Shown: piece by piece, positions 63,846 to 64,000 of the stretch
Position numbering within the stretch: position 1 is the first letter of the stretch
Layout of the letters: every line of letters starts with the position of its first letter
NCBI GenBank assembly: GCA_963585895.1
Contig: OY757921.1
Span: 84,308,939-84,372,938 of the forward strand
DNA from: Sepioteuthis lessoniana
Taxonomy: Eukaryota; Mollusca; Cephalopoda; Myopsida; Loliginidae
DNA: 64,000 bases
Reading direction: 5' to 3'
The notes under the pieces: generated by a model
Database searches by the model: none
The model's input: the letters and a program-made list of their open reading frames with translations, nothing else
What the model was told of the DNA's origin: nothing
Made by a program: the position numbers and the translations under genes

Positions 63846-63894
<49 letters not shown>
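63846..63894. repeat. (TA)n microsatellite
   Basis: Long pure TA tract near the window end. 63895-64000 holds nothing recognisable. Confidence 0.95.
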
Positions 63895-63895
<1 letters not shown>

Positions 63896-64000
63896 TGATT
63901 CAAAACTTGAACCATACTGAATATTGTCCTGATTTTATAATATATTTGACACTATCATCTCGTCACATAATTGGAATAACGATTTATTACTCCAATATTG

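Overview
This window is eukaryotic, AT-rich, repeat-saturated DNA, and I find no host protein-coding gene in it. The mix suggests a mollusc, most likely a cephalopod such as an octopus: several tRNA-derived SINE families, Penelope-like and CR1/jockey-like retroelement debris, mariner deletion derivatives, Ty3/gypsy-type LTRs, and many (TA)n, (CA)n, (TATC)n and (CTTT)n tracts. That assignment is inference from repeat content. Every gene-like reading frame I can explain belongs to a mobile element, and most others lie in low-complexity DNA.

I use my own letters for the repeat families. A: ~260 bp SINE with a tRNA-like head. B: ~290 bp SINE. C: ~220 bp SINE. D: ~540-790 bp retroposon whose 5' head is a chain of small hairpins. 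E: ~125 bp tRNA-like SINE. F: ~430 bp repeat. G: ~340-405 bp SINE. H: a tRNA-like head joined to a hammerhead-ribozyme motif. I: a short 3'-tail family. C and D share one 3' tail and B and G share another, which suggests shared LINE machinery. Target-site duplications that I could read fix the ends of several copies of A, B, C, D, E and G.

Layout. 0-14 kb: SINEs A, B, C, D, a deleted mariner (4.8-5.5 kb), two H copies with hammerhead cores (5.5 and 6.3 kb), a Penelope-terminus-like inverted repeat with hammerhead motifs (3.5-3.95 kb) and a strong 50-bp-arm hairpin at 11.0 kb. 14.4-16.8 kb: a broken Penelope-like element with RT and GIY-YIG parts. 17-32 kb: D copies, a LINE fragment (19.7 kb), the F cluster (21.2-22.7 kb), a nested E (23.6 kb), G (24.7 kb), a LINE 3' end (30 kb) and an LTR (32 kb). 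33.9-39.8 kb: nested D/C, an inverted-repeat DNA element with a helix-turn-helix ORF set inside a LINE tail (35.6-36.2 kb), and an internally deleted gypsy-type element with identical LTRs (36.6-38.4 kb). 40-43 kb: a 52-bp minisatellite grown from a D head, and a tail array interrupted by a second mariner. 44-47.6 kb: long purine/pyrimidine tracts with a homogeneous 80-bp minisatellite. 47.6-64 kb: more D/A/B/C, a second tail array, solo LTRs, MITE-like foldbacks and microsatellites.

The most unusual items are the hammerhead cores attached to tRNA-like SINE heads, the multi-hairpin head of family D, the head- and tail-only tandem amplifications, and the transposon with 21-bp subterminal repeats and a lone HTH reading frame. 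There is no operon-like or pathway logic here; the relationships are nesting and shared retrotransposition tails.
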